A stretch of 64,000 nt of DNA from Aldehydirespirator sp965116195 (GCA_965116195.1 OZ220491.1:310001-374000); one strand, 5' to 3'; positions 7,827 through 18,685 are shown, counted from the stretch's first letter. Numbers and translations: made by a program. The notes: generated by a model from the sequence alone, not told the origin.

Positions 7827-10800
7827 GTGGCTGACCGATTGGTGATCTCGGGGGCACGAGAGCACAACCTGCAGGATGTTCATCTCGACTTACCGCGCGA
7901 TCAGTTGATTGTGCTGACAGGTCTTTCGGGTTCGGGCAAGAGTTCGCTGGCTTTTGACACGATCTACGCGGAGGGTCAGCGTCGCTATGTCGAGTCCCTG
8001 TCGTCCTATGCACGGCAGTTCCTGGGACAGATGGACAAGCCCGATGTGGACTTTATCGAGGGCTTGTCACCGGCCATTTCCATTGATCAGAAGAGCGCCT
8101 CACGCAACCCCCGCTCGACTGTGGGCACCGTCACCGAGGTATACGACTACCTGCGACTGTTGTATGCCCGCATCGGCGTACCGCACGACCCTGAGACCGG
8201 TGAGCGTCTGGTACGTCAGACCCCTCAGCAGATCGTTGACCGCATCCTGGAGATGGCTCCCGGCACCCGGTTTCAGGTGCTGGCACCGGTGGTGCGTGGC
8301 CGCAAGGGCACCTATGACACTCTGCTCACCGACCTGGCACATCAGGGCTACGCCAGGGCTGTCGTTGACGGTGAGTTGGTGGAGTTGGCTGACATGGCCG
8401 ACACGACCGGACTGTCCGGCGGGACAGACGGGCTGGAACTCGCCCGCTACGAGATGCACGACATCAGCGTCGTGGTTGACCGTCTGGTGCTGCGAGAGGG
8501 TGTGGAGCGGCGTCTGACCGACTCGGTGGAGACAGCGTTGCGCCTGGCTGGAGGTGTCGCCGAGATCGAGATCGTGCCCCGTCGCCCCGGCGAGGTGCCC
8601 GTTAGACCCGATGGCAAGACCGCTGTTGGAGCCAATGAAAAAAGAACTGCTGGTGCTGCTGCTGGTGCTGCTGTTGGTGCCGCTGCCGGTGACCGGGGTC
8701 ACGGCAACGGTGCTGCTGGTGCTGTCGGCGACGATCTGGGTGACGGTACTGCCACTGGTGGCGACGGTGCTGGTGTTGGCGACGGCACCGCTGGTGGTGC
8801 TGGTAGTGCTGGTGTTGCTGGTGACGGGGCTGGGGATGCCCGGCGGATCGTGTTCAGTCAGCACCTGGCTCGCCCATCTGACGGCAAGTCCTTCGAGGAG
8901 TTGGCCCCTCGCAATTTCTCGTTCAACTCGCCCTACGGAGCCTGCACGCACTGCGACGGGCTCGGCACGGTCTTTGAGGTGGATCCCGATCTGGTGGTGC
9001 CTGACCACAGCGCAACCGTTGCCGGTGGGGCCATCACTTTCTGGGCCGAGAGCCGTTCCATCTACCATTCCCGTCTCGTGGCGGCAGTCTGCGCCCGGTA
9101 CGACATCCCCACCAACAAGCCCTGGGCAAAGCTCACCGCGCGCCAGCGTGATCTGCTGCTGTATGCCAGGGGTGTGCGGGGCAACGTCGAGGTCAGCTAT
9201 CAGAACCGGTTCGGGCGACGGCGTACCTACAACACCCGTTTCGAGGGCATCGTGCCTCACCTGAGGCGTCGCCATGCAGAGTCCGACAGCGAATCGGCCC
9301 GTGAACACGTTGAGGGGTACATGCGCCGGGTGCCGTGTTCGCACTGCGGCGGTGCTCGGCTGAACCCGCTGTCGTTGGCTGTGACACTGGACGGCCACAA
9401 CATCCACGAGTTGTGCTCCATGCCGATAGCCGACGCGACCAAAACGTTGATGGAGTTGCGACTTGACGACCGCGACATGATGATCGCCGAGCTGGTGCTC
9501 AAGGAGGTTCGGGCCAGGCTCGGATTTCTGCTGGATGTCGGCCTGGACTACCTGACGCTGTCACGCAGCGCAGCAACGCTGGCCGGGGGAGAGGCCCAGA
9601 GGATCCGGCTGGCCAGCCAGGTCGGTTCCGGGCTGGTCGGTGTGCTCTATGTGTTGGACGAACCGTCAATCGGACTGCATCAGCGTGACAACCGGCGACT
9701 GATCGACACGTTGCTGCGCATGCGCGACCTCGGCAACACCGTGATCGTGGTTGAGCACGACGAGGAGACCATCCGTGTTGCTGACCACATCGTTGATGTG
9801 GGCCCGGGTGCCGGTGAGCACGGCGGCCGGGTCGTGCATTCCGGACCGCTGGAGGGGCTGCTGGCCGAGGAAGACTCGATCACCGGGCAGTACCTGTCCG
9901 GTAAACGCTGCATCGAGGTACCACAACAACGCCGCCGGGGCGACGGCACGAAGCTGGTGATACGCGGGGCCCGTGAGAACAACCTCCAGAGCATTGACGT
10001 GGAGGTTCCGTTGCAGCGACTCGTGTGCGTGACCGGCGTGTCCGGCTCGGGCAAGTCGTCACTCATCAATGAGATCCTGCAACGTGCGCTGATGCAGCAC
10101 ATCTACGGCTCCAAGGTGCCGCCGGGACGACACACCCGTGTTGACGGCATCGGTCACCTGGACAAGGTGATCGCCATAGACCAGTCGCCCATAGGTCGCA
10201 CACCCCGCTCCAATCCGGCCACCTACACCGGTGTCTTTGACCATGTTCGCAAGCTGTTTGCCAACACGCCTGAGTCTCGCATGAGGGGCTATATGCCAGG
10301 GCGTTTCTCGTTCAATGTGAAGGGCGGGCGCTGTGAGGCCTGCCGGGGTGACGGCACCATCCGCATAGAGATGCACTTTCTGCCGGATGTCTATGTGCCT
10401 TGTGAGGTGTGCAAGGGCCAGCGCTACAACCGTGACACCCTGGAGGTCACATTCAAGGGTTGCAACATCGCCGAGGTTTTGTCGATGCCATGTGCCGACG
10501 CTCTGGAGTTCTTTGCCAACCAGCCTGCCATCGCACGACACATGGGCACGCTGGTGGATGTCGGCCTCGGCTATGTGCGCCTGGGCCAGCCGGCACCAAC
10601 ATTGTCGGGTGGTGAAGCCCAGCGGGTCAAGCTGTCCAGCGAGTTGGCGAAGCGTTCCACCGGTCACACCATGTACATCCTGGATGAGCCCACCACCGGA
10701 CTGCATTTTGAGGATGTGCGCAAACTGCTGGCAGTGCTGGGTCGCTTGGTGGACGGCGGCAACTCGGTGGTTGTCATAGAGCACAACCTTGATGTGGTCA

Positions 10801-10940
10801 AGACCGCCGACTGGATCATTGACCTCGGCCCGGAAGGCGGCTCCGGCGGGGGGCGGATCGTCGCTGAGGGCACTCCTGAACAAATTGTCGAGGTGCCCGA
10901 GAGCCACACCGGTCGCTACCTGCGCTCCATGCTGTGTTGA
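7827..10940 (+). CDS. uvrA: UvrABC system protein A (damage-recognition ATPase)
   Basis: UvrA is the dimeric ABC-type ATPase that finds DNA damage and loads UvrB. The 1037-residue protein carries two ABC modules: Walker A GLSGSGKSSL near residue 31 and GVSGSGKSSL near 735, with signatures LAGGEAQRI and LSGGEAQRV and Walker B segments ending DEPSIGL and DEPTTGL. Zinc-finger cysteine pairs are visible (ACTHCDG, PCSHCGG, RCEACRG, PCEVCKG). Residues about 259-341 (bases 8605-8850) are a low-complexity Ala/Gly/Asp insertion built from GCT/GGT-type triplets, in the region before the first zinc finger, and are absent from typical UvrA of about 950 residues. GTG 7827 is chosen because it gives the standard N-terminus (VADRLVISGAREHNL). 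Confidence 0.97.
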   Translation: MADRLVISGAREHNLQDVHLDLPRDQLIVLTGLSGSGKSSLAFDTIYAEGQRRYVESLSSYARQFLGQMDKPDVDFIEGLSPAISIDQKSASRNPRSTVGTVTEVYDYLRLLYARIGVPHDPETGERLVRQTPQQIVDRILEMAPGTRFQVLAPVVRGRKGTYDTLLTDLAHQGYARAVVDGELVELADMADTTGLSGGTDGLELARYEMHDISVVVDRLVLREGVERRLTDSVETALRLAGGVAEIEIVPRRPGEVPVRPDGKTAVGANEKRTAGAAAGAAVGAAAGDRGHGNGAAGAVGDDLGDGTATGGDGAGVGDGTAGGAGSAGVAGDGAGDARRIVFSQHLARPSDGKSFEELAPRNFSFNSPYGACTHCDGLGTVFEVDPDLVVPDHSATVAGGAITFWAESRSIYHSRLVAAVCARYDIPTNKPWAKLTARQRDLLLYARGVRGNVEVSYQNRFGRRRTYNTRFEGIVPHLRRRHAESDSESAREHVEGYMRRVPCSHCGGARLNPLSLAVTLDGHNIHELCSMPIADATKTLMELRLDDRDMMIAELVLKEVRARLGFLLDVGLDYLTLSRSAATLAGGEAQRIRLASQVGSGLVGVLYVLDEPSIGLHQRDNRRLIDTLLRMRDLGNTVIVVEHDEETIRVADHIVDVGPGAGEHGGRVVHSGPLEGLLAEEDSITGQYLSGKRCIEVPQQRRRGDGTKLVIRGARENNLQSIDVEVPLQRLVCVTGVSGSGKSSLINEILQRALMQHIYGSKVPPGRHTRVDGIGHLDKVIAIDQSPIGRTPRSNPATYTGVFDHVRKLFANTPESRMRGYMPGRFSFNVKGGRCEACRGDGTIRIEMHFLPDVYVPCEVCKGQRYNRDTLEVTFKGCNIAEVLSMPCADALEFFANQPAIARHMGTLVDVGLGYVRLGQPAPTLSGGEAQRVKLSSELAKRSTGHTMYILDEPTTGLHFEDVRKLLAVLGRLVDGGNSVVVIEHNLDVVKTADWIIDLGPEGGSGGGRIVAEGTPEQIVEVPESHTGRYLRSMLC

Positions 10941-11063
10941 GGCTGTTGGTGCTGAGGCCCTGTTTTTGTGCTGGGCTCTGTTGGTGCTGAGGCGCACCCG
11001 TCGGCCAGCCGAGCAGACCGGGCAGTCCTGGCGATGACCTCCCCCCGGGTCTTCTGCTCGCGG

Positions 11064-11586
11064 TTCAACCCGCGGCGCAAGGTGGGTGAGGTACCGCTGA
11101 TACTTCAGCAACGTTTGCGAGCATGTTCAACCTGCGGCGCAAGGTGGGTGAGGCCTCAGACATCGTTCGCGTGGACAAATGGCGCAACATCTTGCGGTTC
11201 AACCTGCGGCGCAAGGTGGGTGAGGCCTCAGACATCGTTCGCGTGGACAAATGGCGCAACATCTTGCGGTTCAACCTGCGGCGCAAGGTGGGTGAGGCCT
11301 CAGACATCGTTCGCGTGGACAAATGGCGCGACATCTTGCGGTTCAACCCGCGGCGCAAGGTGGGTGAGGCCTCAGACATCGTTCGCGTGGACAAATGGCG
11401 CAACATCTTGCGGTTCAACCTGCGGCGCAAGGTGGGTGAGGCCTCAGACATCGTTCGCGTGGACAAATGGCGCAACATCTTGCGGTTCAACCCGCGGCGC
11501 AAGGTGGGTGAGGCCTCAGACATCGTTCGCGTGGACAAATGGCGCAACATCTCGCGGTTCAACCCGCGGCGCAAGGTGGGTGAGGC
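11064..11586. repeat. 72 bp tandem repeat array between uvrA and uvrC
   Basis: Six near-identical 72 bp units run from 11126 to 11557, preceded by a divergent 62-base unit (11064-11125) and followed by a partial one (11558-11586). Differences are a handful of single-base changes, so the array is recent. Each junction can pair as CTTGCG...CGCAAG. Because 72 is a multiple of three and the unit lacks stops in several frames, long periodic ORFs appear on both strands (for example 11123-11653 plus, 24-residue period FNLRRKVGEASDIV...); none has an independent start signal, and I do not call a protein. The remaining bases 10941-11063 and 11587-11640 hold nothing recognisable. Confidence 0.9.
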
Positions 11587-11640
11587 TGCCCGCCGGGCAA
11601 ACCGGGCGATGGCTCCTGTGACTTCGAGGACTCTGTCGGG

Positions 11641-13527
11641 GTGGCGATGCTGAACCGACCGCCGGCCGGGTCAATCCCGGATGCACCCGGCTCGTATCAG
11701 TTCCTGGACGTCGAGGGTCGGGTGATCTATGTGGGCAAGGCCAAGAGCCTGCGCTCACGTCTCAACAACTACTTCGGCACGCACCTGCCGGTCCGTACTC
11801 GTCAGATGATGGACTTCGCTGCGTCTGTGGAGTGGATCCAGGTGGCCAACGAGGTCGAGGCGCTGATGCTGGAATTCTCGCTGATCCAGCGTCACCGGCC
11901 CCGTTTCAACGTCCGCTTCACCGATGACAAGTCCTATCCGTTCTTGTGTGTCACGCTGCTTGATCAGTGGCCCCGGGCCATGGTGATGCGTGGACGGCGG
12001 CGCAAGGGCAACCGCTATTTCGGTCCCTATGGCCATGCCTACGCCATCCGTGACACACTTGATCTGCTGCTGCGCACGTTTCCGATCCGCACCTGCACCA
12101 GCGGCAAGTTCAACCGTCACGCCCGGCTCGGCAAGCCGTGCCTGCTGTACCACATCGAGAAATGTTCCGCACCCTGCGTGGACGAGGTGTCACGTCATGA
12201 CTACATGGCGATGGTGGCGGAGTTGCTGCGCTTTTTGGAGGGTGACACAGACCCTGTGATTGACCGTCTTGAGAGCGAGATGGGGGCCGCCTCCGACGGG
12301 TTGGACTACGAGCGAGCGGCCCGACTGAGAGACCGACTGGCAGCGGTGCGCAAGGCTGTGGAGACCCAGCAGATGGTGGGCTCACGCAACGAGGACTTTG
12401 ACGTGATCGGGATGGTGGACGACACTTTGGAGGCGGCGGTACAGGTCTTCTATGTGCGGCGGGGGCGTGTCATGGGGCGTCGTGGTTTTGTGGTGGACAA
12501 GGCCGAGGACTTGAACCATGAGGAGTTGGTGTGCCGGGCGTTGGAGCGTCTGTATTTTGATGACAATCCGCTGGGCTGGCCCAAGCAGGTGCTGGTGCCG
12601 GCCATACCCGCACAGGTTGACCTCTACAGCGAGTGGCTCAGCGAGATGCGCGGTTCGCGGGTGCAGATCAGGGTGCCACAGCGTGGGGACAAAGTGGCGT
12701 TGCAGAAGACGGTGACACGCAACGCCGAGGAGTCCTTCACACGTCATCGCCTGAAGCGCAGCACTGATCACAACAGTCGTGCCCGCGCCCTCAGCGAACT
12801 GCAACAGCATCTGGGTCTGGCCGAGGCTCCGCTGCGGATCGAGTGCTACGACATGAGTCATCTGTCAGGCCAGGACTATGTGGGGTCGATGGTGGTGCTG
12901 GAGGACGGACTTCCCAAGAAGGCCGACTACCGCCGTTTCAAGATTCGCACGGTCATGGGCAACGATGATTTTGCGGCCATGCACGAGGTTCTCACCCGTC
13001 GTCTGGTCGGCTATCTGGAGCAACGAGCACAACCGGTGGAGCAGCGTGACGGGCGCTTTTCGTACCCGCCGCAGTTGTTGCTGGTGGACGGCGGCAAAGG
13101 TCAACTGAGTGTGGCGACCGGCGTGCTGCACGAGTTGGGTCTGGCAGGTGAGATACCTGCTGCTGCTTTGGCCAAACAGTTTGAGGAGGTGTTCGTGCCG
13201 GGTCGGCCTGATCCGGTGGCGTTGCCGCGCCAGTCCGAGGCCCTGTATCTGCTGCAACGTATTCGTGACGAGAGTCACCGTTTTGCCGTGTCCTATCACC
13301 GCATGTTGCGCGGCAAGCGCATGACTCGCAGTTCACTGGACGGTATCGCCGGACTCGGGCCGGTTCGCCGTGGTCGCCTTGTTGAGGAGTTGGGCGGGAT
13401 CCGTGCCGTGCAACAGGCCCGTCTGGCCGACCTCAAGGCGCTCAGTTGGCTGCCCGACCACGTGGCCGAAAACGTCTACAGCACCTTGCACGGCCCAGCC
13501 TCTGCAGGTGCAGTTATTCAAGATTAG
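11641..13527 (+). CDS. uvrC: UvrABC system protein C (excision nuclease)
   Basis: UvrC makes the two incisions flanking a UvrB-bound lesion. The 628-residue protein has the N-terminal GIY-YIG nuclease (GSYQFLDVEGRVIYVGKAKS), a Cys-rich patch (CTSGKFNRHARLGKPC), a UVR motif for UvrB contact (DYERAARLRDRLAAVRKAVE), the RNase H-like second nuclease (ECYDMSHLSGQDYVGSMVV; LLLVDGGKGQL) and a C-terminal helix-hairpin-helix pair (LDGIAGLGPVRRGRLVEELG). GTG 11641 or ATG 11647 can start it. The 3' end overlaps the convergent restriction-modification gene by 14 bases, so the last residues (about AGAVIQD) may derive from that inserted DNA. Confidence 0.97.
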   Translation: MAMLNRPPAGSIPDAPGSYQFLDVEGRVIYVGKAKSLRSRLNNYFGTHLPVRTRQMMDFAASVEWIQVANEVEALMLEFSLIQRHRPRFNVRFTDDKSYPFLCVTLLDQWPRAMVMRGRRRKGNRYFGPYGHAYAIRDTLDLLLRTFPIRTCTSGKFNRHARLGKPCLLYHIEKCSAPCVDEVSRHDYMAMVAELLRFLEGDTDPVIDRLESEMGAASDGLDYERAARLRDRLAAVRKAVETQQMVGSRNEDFDVIGMVDDTLEAAVQVFYVRRGRVMGRRGFVVDKAEDLNHEELVCRALERLYFDDNPLGWPKQVLVPAIPAQVDLYSEWLSEMRGSRVQIRVPQRGDKVALQKTVTRNAEESFTRHRLKRSTDHNSRARALSELQQHLGLAEAPLRIECYDMSHLSGQDYVGSMVVLEDGLPKKADYRRFKIRTVMGNDDFAAMHEVLTRRLVGYLEQRAQPVEQRDGRFSYPPQLLLVDGGKGQLSVATGVLHELGLAGEIPAAALAKQFEEVFVPGRPDPVALPRQSEALYLLQRIRDESHRFAVSYHRMLRGKRMTRSSLDGIAGLGPVRRGRLVEELGGIRAVQQARLADLKALSWLPDHVAENVYSTLHGPASAGAVIQD

Positions 13528-15853
13528 ACGAATAACGGATTGACTGCATATAGCGGCGCATCCAATCCCAGTCAGGCCTGTCCAAGTCGTCACATGGTAA
13601 TTTGATCTTGGCACGCTTCATGCGGCTTTGACTGCATTTTCTGCCATAGTTGTACCTGTATTGTTCTAGGTTCAGTGTTGTCGTTAGGAACAGGGCGATG
13701 TATGGATCCACCTGGAACTTTGGTATCAACTTCTCCACATGGTCAGAGGCTGAAAACGGCCTACTCTGATAGGTACAGAATCCGGTGACGGCACTCTCCA
13801 CTGTCAAGACTCCCCCTTTCTCGGTAAAATTGTCGTAGAAACCATGCACGGCGTTATTGGTTCTCTGAGTTCTGACATATGGATAAAGCGCCTTCACTTT
13901 TGAGTCCTCTCCTGCAAACACGTCAGGTGGTGTTGTCTTCGTGCCTGTGATCTGAAACAAGTCCATGAGATCAAAATACTTCAGCCTTCGATGATCAAAC
14001 TCAAAATTGGCACGTTCTCGCGGCTCTTTCGAGACATAACTCTTGAAGTGATTTGCAAACAAATACAGCGAATACTCTCGCAATGCGTCCTCAAACAACT
14101 GATCGTTCAATTGGGAGTAATCGGTCTCCATGTACGCCTCAGCTGCCCATTCATCCTTAGCCTCCAGTTCAACATTGACACATAGTCCGGGCCGATTTCT
14201 CTTATTCTTATAGTTATCCAGCCAATCTCGGCTAACCTCAGGCCACCTACGGTGGTAATCAATCCTGCCGCCTACACGTCGCTTGATGAACCCATCATCT
14301 TTGAAATAACCCAAGAAAACTGTATCGCCTGACTGATGGGGTCTTTTCGCAGTGAATACCATAATACACGTTACAGCGTTGACTTTTGAATTGAAAAATA
14401 ACTCATCGGGCATAGATAGTACAGCTTCTAGCTTGTGCTCTTTCATCAATTTTTTACGCCAATTCACGATCTCTTTCGAGCTAGATATGGCAGATTGCAT
14501 AGGAACTATAGCTACGCACGTACCATTAGGCTCCAAACAGTCCAGATTATTTGCTACAAATTTCAGTTCCTCTGTGTCCCCTGCCTTATCTGACTTGTAT
14601 GGAGGATTCAACATTCCGATGGTAGGACGCTTCGATCGAACCTTCTCAATTACCTTTTCGCTAAAACAGTCACCTTGTTCAATATTGGATTTCCCGTCTT
14701 GATGTATGAACATGTTGGATACAGCGAGAGGGTAAATGCTTGACTGGACCTCTACACCATAAAGTTGGCTGCTCTTGATGCTGTTTTCGATCTCACGCGA
14801 ACCTTGCGCAGCCTCTATCATCCGTTTCATGGCACTAATAAGAAAACCACCGGTTCCAGCACAATTATCGTATACTACGGAGTCCCGATCCACGCGCACT
14901 ATTTGAGCGAACAGGTCAGTGATGTGTGGCGGTGTAAGGACTATACCCAAGCCCTTGTCCTGATTAGCATACCGCAAAAATTCAACATACAGTTCACCCA
15001 TAACGTCAACGTATTGGTGGTTCTTGGTAAAGTTATCTACTTCGGTCTCGATCTCTTTGATGATCTCATTAAGTTCGTTATCGTTGGCTAACAAGAACCG
15101 TTCTGTCTTTAGAAAACTGAACTTATGATCTAGTAAGTTTAGCCTTTCGGTATCTATGCGAGAATCTTGCAACTGCGCTATGGCAGAACGAGTGACCGAT
15201 TCTGCCAAACGTTCTGCGTTCTGTTCCAGCCTGTAGGAATGCTTGAAGGCATCTTGCTGTAGAGCAATCAATACTTCCCCTACCAAGAGCGCCCTATTGC
15301 TTTCAGCTACCTTGTTCTTGTGGAGACGCTTGTTCAAACTATGTATAGAAACTCTGAGCTTATCCAAATCTTGATGCAGCTTGTCGTCGGTATTACAGTA
15401 ACCGAAGACATAGTCTTCGGGTGAAAGCAATTGTCCTCCAAAGATCGGCTTAGGCGCATGAGTGTTGTTCAAATGTAGATAATGTGACACTATAATTTGC
15501 CCAATATCTGACCCGCTAACTGCTATTGCCAGAACGTCAAAACTCCTGGAAAGATAAGAGGCATAGTGTAACACACCATCTACTGCGTATTCTGCCATTT
15601 TGTCCCCACTCTCGCTCTTGTGTTTGTTGTGATCAGCTTTGCATTCGATTACGACAAGTAGCTCCCTTTTTTCTTTGATGCTGACAATGAAATCAGGATA
15701 CCCAACACCATCGCCTTGCTTGGATGCCCGTGACAGACACTCCCGGATGGCTGAGTTCTCGGATGACTGTTCCTCGACCTTGACCTGCTCGTCATAAGCG
15801 CGGAAGTGCGACCTCACAAATTCTTCTGTGAGTCTTTCGTTCAAGATGGCCAT
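13514..15853 (-). CDS. Single-chain type IIG-like restriction-modification enzyme
   Basis: The protein probably cuts and methylates DNA with one polypeptide. Residues about 50-72 form a PD-(D/E)xK nuclease core (YPDF at 52-55, ECK at 70-72). The centre is an N6-adenine methyltransferase related to HsdM, with SAM motif I DNCAGTGGF and catalytic motif NPPY. The C-terminal third (from about FQITGTKTTPPD) resembles a target-recognition domain of type I S subunits, so nuclease, methylase and specificity are all present in 779 residues and no separate hsdS or hsdR lies nearby. ATG 15853 follows a good AGAGGT ribosome site. Base composition is visibly more A+T-rich than its neighbours, and it sits alone, convergent to uvrC, where core gene order is otherwise conserved: signs of horizontal acquisition. 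The recognition sequence cannot be read from the sequence. Confidence 0.88.
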   Translation of the reverse strand: MAILNERLTEEFVRSHFRAYDEQVKVEEQSSENSAIRECLSRASKQGDGVGYPDFIVSIKEKRELLVVIECKADHNKHKSESGDKMAEYAVDGVLHYASYLSRSFDVLAIAVSGSDIGQIIVSHYLHLNNTHAPKPIFGGQLLSPEDYVFGYCNTDDKLHQDLDKLRVSIHSLNKRLHKNKVAESNRALLVGEVLIALQQDAFKHSYRLEQNAERLAESVTRSAIAQLQDSRIDTERLNLLDHKFSFLKTERFLLANDNELNEIIKEIETEVDNFTKNHQYVDVMGELYVEFLRYANQDKGLGIVLTPPHITDLFAQIVRVDRDSVVYDNCAGTGGFLISAMKRMIEAAQGSREIENSIKSSQLYGVEVQSSIYPLAVSNMFIHQDGKSNIEQGDCFSEKVIEKVRSKRPTIGMLNPPYKSDKAGDTEELKFVANNLDCLEPNGTCVAIVPMQSAISSSKEIVNWRKKLMKEHKLEAVLSMPDELFFNSKVNAVTCIMVFTAKRPHQSGDTVFLGYFKDDGFIKRRVGGRIDYHRRWPEVSRDWLDNYKNKRNRPGLCVNVELEAKDEWAAEAYMETDYSQLNDQLFEDALREYSLYLFANHFKSYVSKEPRERANFEFDHRRLKYFDLMDLFQITGTKTTPPDVFAGEDSKVKALYPYVRTQRTNNAVHGFYDNFTEKGGVLTVESAVTGFCTYQSRPFSASDHVEKLIPKFQVDPYIALFLTTTLNLEQYRYNYGRKCSQSRMKRAKIKLPCDDLDRPDWDWMRRYMQSIRYSSNLE

Positions 15854-16354
15854 TTGAGTTACCTCTTTGTTGTTGACGTATTCCCTGTATGCCCTGATAA
15901 CCGTCTACAGGAAGTAGTACTCTGGACGCTCCTCAAGTTACCATTCGTGTATGACATCAGGCGAACTACGAGAATGCCACACTGCCACACCAGGACCGAT
16001 TGTGGGCCGGTTGGCTCGGGGTCGCGGAGCGGTGCGAGGGGACGATCATGCAACCCGTGGCACTTGATCCCGTAGCTCGGGCACGGTGGCGGTCGCCGAG
16101 TGGCCTGCCACAGCAACCTCCAAGCGGCGCGCGTCAGCAAGAGCCCTGCCCGGGTCAATCGCTTCAACGATCGAGTTACCCCCCGACACCCGTATCTGCC
16201 CCTGCTAAGGCCGTGCCACCCTTGAAGACAGTCGTGGTTACCTGAAGGCAAGGCAAGAAGCAAATTGAAGCGCAGCGACAAGGTCGTGTCACCTTTGAAG
16301 ACAGGCGTAATTATCCCCCGACACCCGTATCTGCGCCAATACGATGAAACGCGA
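15854..16354. repeat. Spacer upstream of rapZ with duplicated segments
   Basis: No convincing gene is seen in these 500 bases. A segment around CTTGAAGACAG occurs at 16217-16242 and, degenerate, at 16290-16316 (73-base offset), and CCCCGACACCCGTATCTGC occurs at 16181-16199 and 16316-16334. These look like remains of a tandem duplication spanning the region just before rapZ. The reading that begins the rapZ frame at 16265 runs through the second copies and is probably not translated. Confidence 0.6.
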
Positions 16355-17224
16355 GTGAGTTCGTTCGTCGTTATTGCGGGACTGTCGGGCGCTGGGCGCA
16401 GCCAGGCAGCCAACCATCTTGAAGATCTCGGCTGGTTCGTGATGGACAACCTGCCACCGTCGCTGATCCCCAAGGTTGCCGATCTGGTCGGCGCAACCGG
16501 CAGTGGCGTTGACCGCTTGGCGCTGGTGGTCGGCACGGGCCGTTATCACGACGAGATCGTTGCCATGACCGACGACCTGCGTATCGAGATTCCCACGCTG
16601 AAACTCCTGTTTTTGGACGCTGCTACCGAGGTGCTGGTGCGCCGTTATGAGTCCACGCGTCGCAGACATCCTTTTGTGGAAACCGCGAGGGCTGAGTCCG
16701 AGTCGGCCACTCTGGCAGATGCCATCGAGGCTGAGCGCCACGCACTGGAACCGGTACGGGCTGTGGCCGATGTGGTGGTTGACACCACCGATCTCAACGT
16801 TCACCAACTACGCGAGCGAATAGTTGACCTCTTCGACGCTGGTCATGAGCCTGCCATGAAGGTGACGATCATGTCGTTCGGCTACTCGCATGGCCTGCCC
16901 CTTGACGTTGACATAGTTATTGACTGCCGGTTCCTGCCCAACCCGCACTGGGTGGAGGAGTTGCGGCCGCTGACCGGCCTTGACACCTCGGTGGTCAACT
17001 ATGTGAACACGCAACCGGTCACGGCGGACTTTCTGGCAAGGTTGCAGTCACTGCTGGAACTGCTGCTGCCTCGCTATGTGAAGGAGGGAAAGTCGTATCT
17101 GAGTCTGGCTTTCGGCTGCACCGGGGGTCGGCATCGTTCGGTGGCGGTCACCGAGCATTTTGCCGCCGTGCTGCGAACTCTCGGCTACCAGCCGACGGTA
17201 CTGCACCGCGACCTGTCCAGATAG
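16355..17224 (+). CDS. rapZ: RapZ family nucleotide-binding protein
   Basis: RapZ/YvcJ proteins bind nucleotides through an N-terminal P-loop; in E. coli RapZ is an adaptor that directs RNase E to the small RNA GlmZ, while the actinobacterial role is poorly defined. The P-loop reads GLSGAGRS, with Arg in the usual Lys position, as in other actinobacterial members. Further family signatures are DNLPP, SFGYSHGLP, DCRFLPNPHW and the C-terminal FGCTGGRHRSV. I start at GTG 16355, which puts the P-loop near residue 8; a TTG at 16265 would add 30 residues encoded by repeat-like DNA. Its usual partners yvcK and whiA do not follow; gap comes next instead. Confidence 0.93.
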   Translation: MSSFVVIAGLSGAGRSQAANHLEDLGWFVMDNLPPSLIPKVADLVGATGSGVDRLALVVGTGRYHDEIVAMTDDLRIEIPTLKLLFLDAATEVLVRRYESTRRRHPFVETARAESESATLADAIEAERHALEPVRAVADVVVDTTDLNVHQLRERIVDLFDAGHEPAMKVTIMSFGYSHGLPLDVDIVIDCRFLPNPHWVEELRPLTGLDTSVVNYVNTQPVTADFLARLQSLLELLLPRYVKEGKSYLSLAFGCTGGRHRSVAVTEHFAAVLRTLGYQPTVLHRDLSR

Positions 17225-17668
17225 CTCAGAGCGTCCAGCCCTCGGGTGGCCGCCTCTGTGTGTTGCCAGTCTTGCGGCGGGCCGTGTCCGTGTCCAGATG
17301 GCGCAGGGTGTCCACCCCAGGTGTCCGTGCTGGCAGCCCTCGGTTAGTTTGGTAGCGGGGATAGTGTCGTGTCCAGGCCAGGTGTCCGTGCTGGCAGCAA
17401 CACGCTTGCGAATGCTTACGGTCCGGAAGGTGTCCACCCCAGGTGTCCGTGCTGGCAGCCCTCGGTTAGTTTGGTAGCGGGGATAGTGTCGTGTCCAGGC
17501 CAGGTGTCCGTGCTGGCAGCAACACGCTTGCGAATGCTTACGGTCCGGAAGGTGTCCACCCCAGGTGACCGTGCTGGCACCCTGCCGACGGTGAGGTAGC
17601 TTGACCCCTGGGGTGTCCACCCCAGGTGACGGTGCGGGCATTGAAGGTGCGGGCCTAGCCTCAGGATT
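17225..17668. repeat. 122 bp tandem repeats between rapZ and gap
   Basis: Two full 122 bp copies (17307-17428 and 17429-17550), identical as far as I can see, are followed by a partial copy (17551-17578) and a further fragment (about 17611-17640). Within each unit the 20-base motif CAGGTGTCCGTGCTGGCAGC appears twice, so the unit arose by duplication of a shorter one. Apparent ORFs across it are by-products of the repeat. TAGCCT at 17656-17661, seven bases before the gap ATG, is a candidate -10 box of a leaderless promoter. Confidence 0.85.
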
Positions 17669-18679
<1,011 letters not shown>

Positions 18680-18685
18680 GCGCGT

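Noticed and set aside
8100..9407. A 435-codon minus-strand frame inside uvrA.
   Set aside because: It is a shadow of uvrA's high-GC codon pattern and has no family resemblance.
10968..11653. Long periodic ORFs on both strands across the uvrA-uvrC array, suggestive of a repeat protein.
   Set aside because: They arise because the 72-base unit is a multiple of three without stops; there is no ribosome site or independent start, and all frames are equally open.
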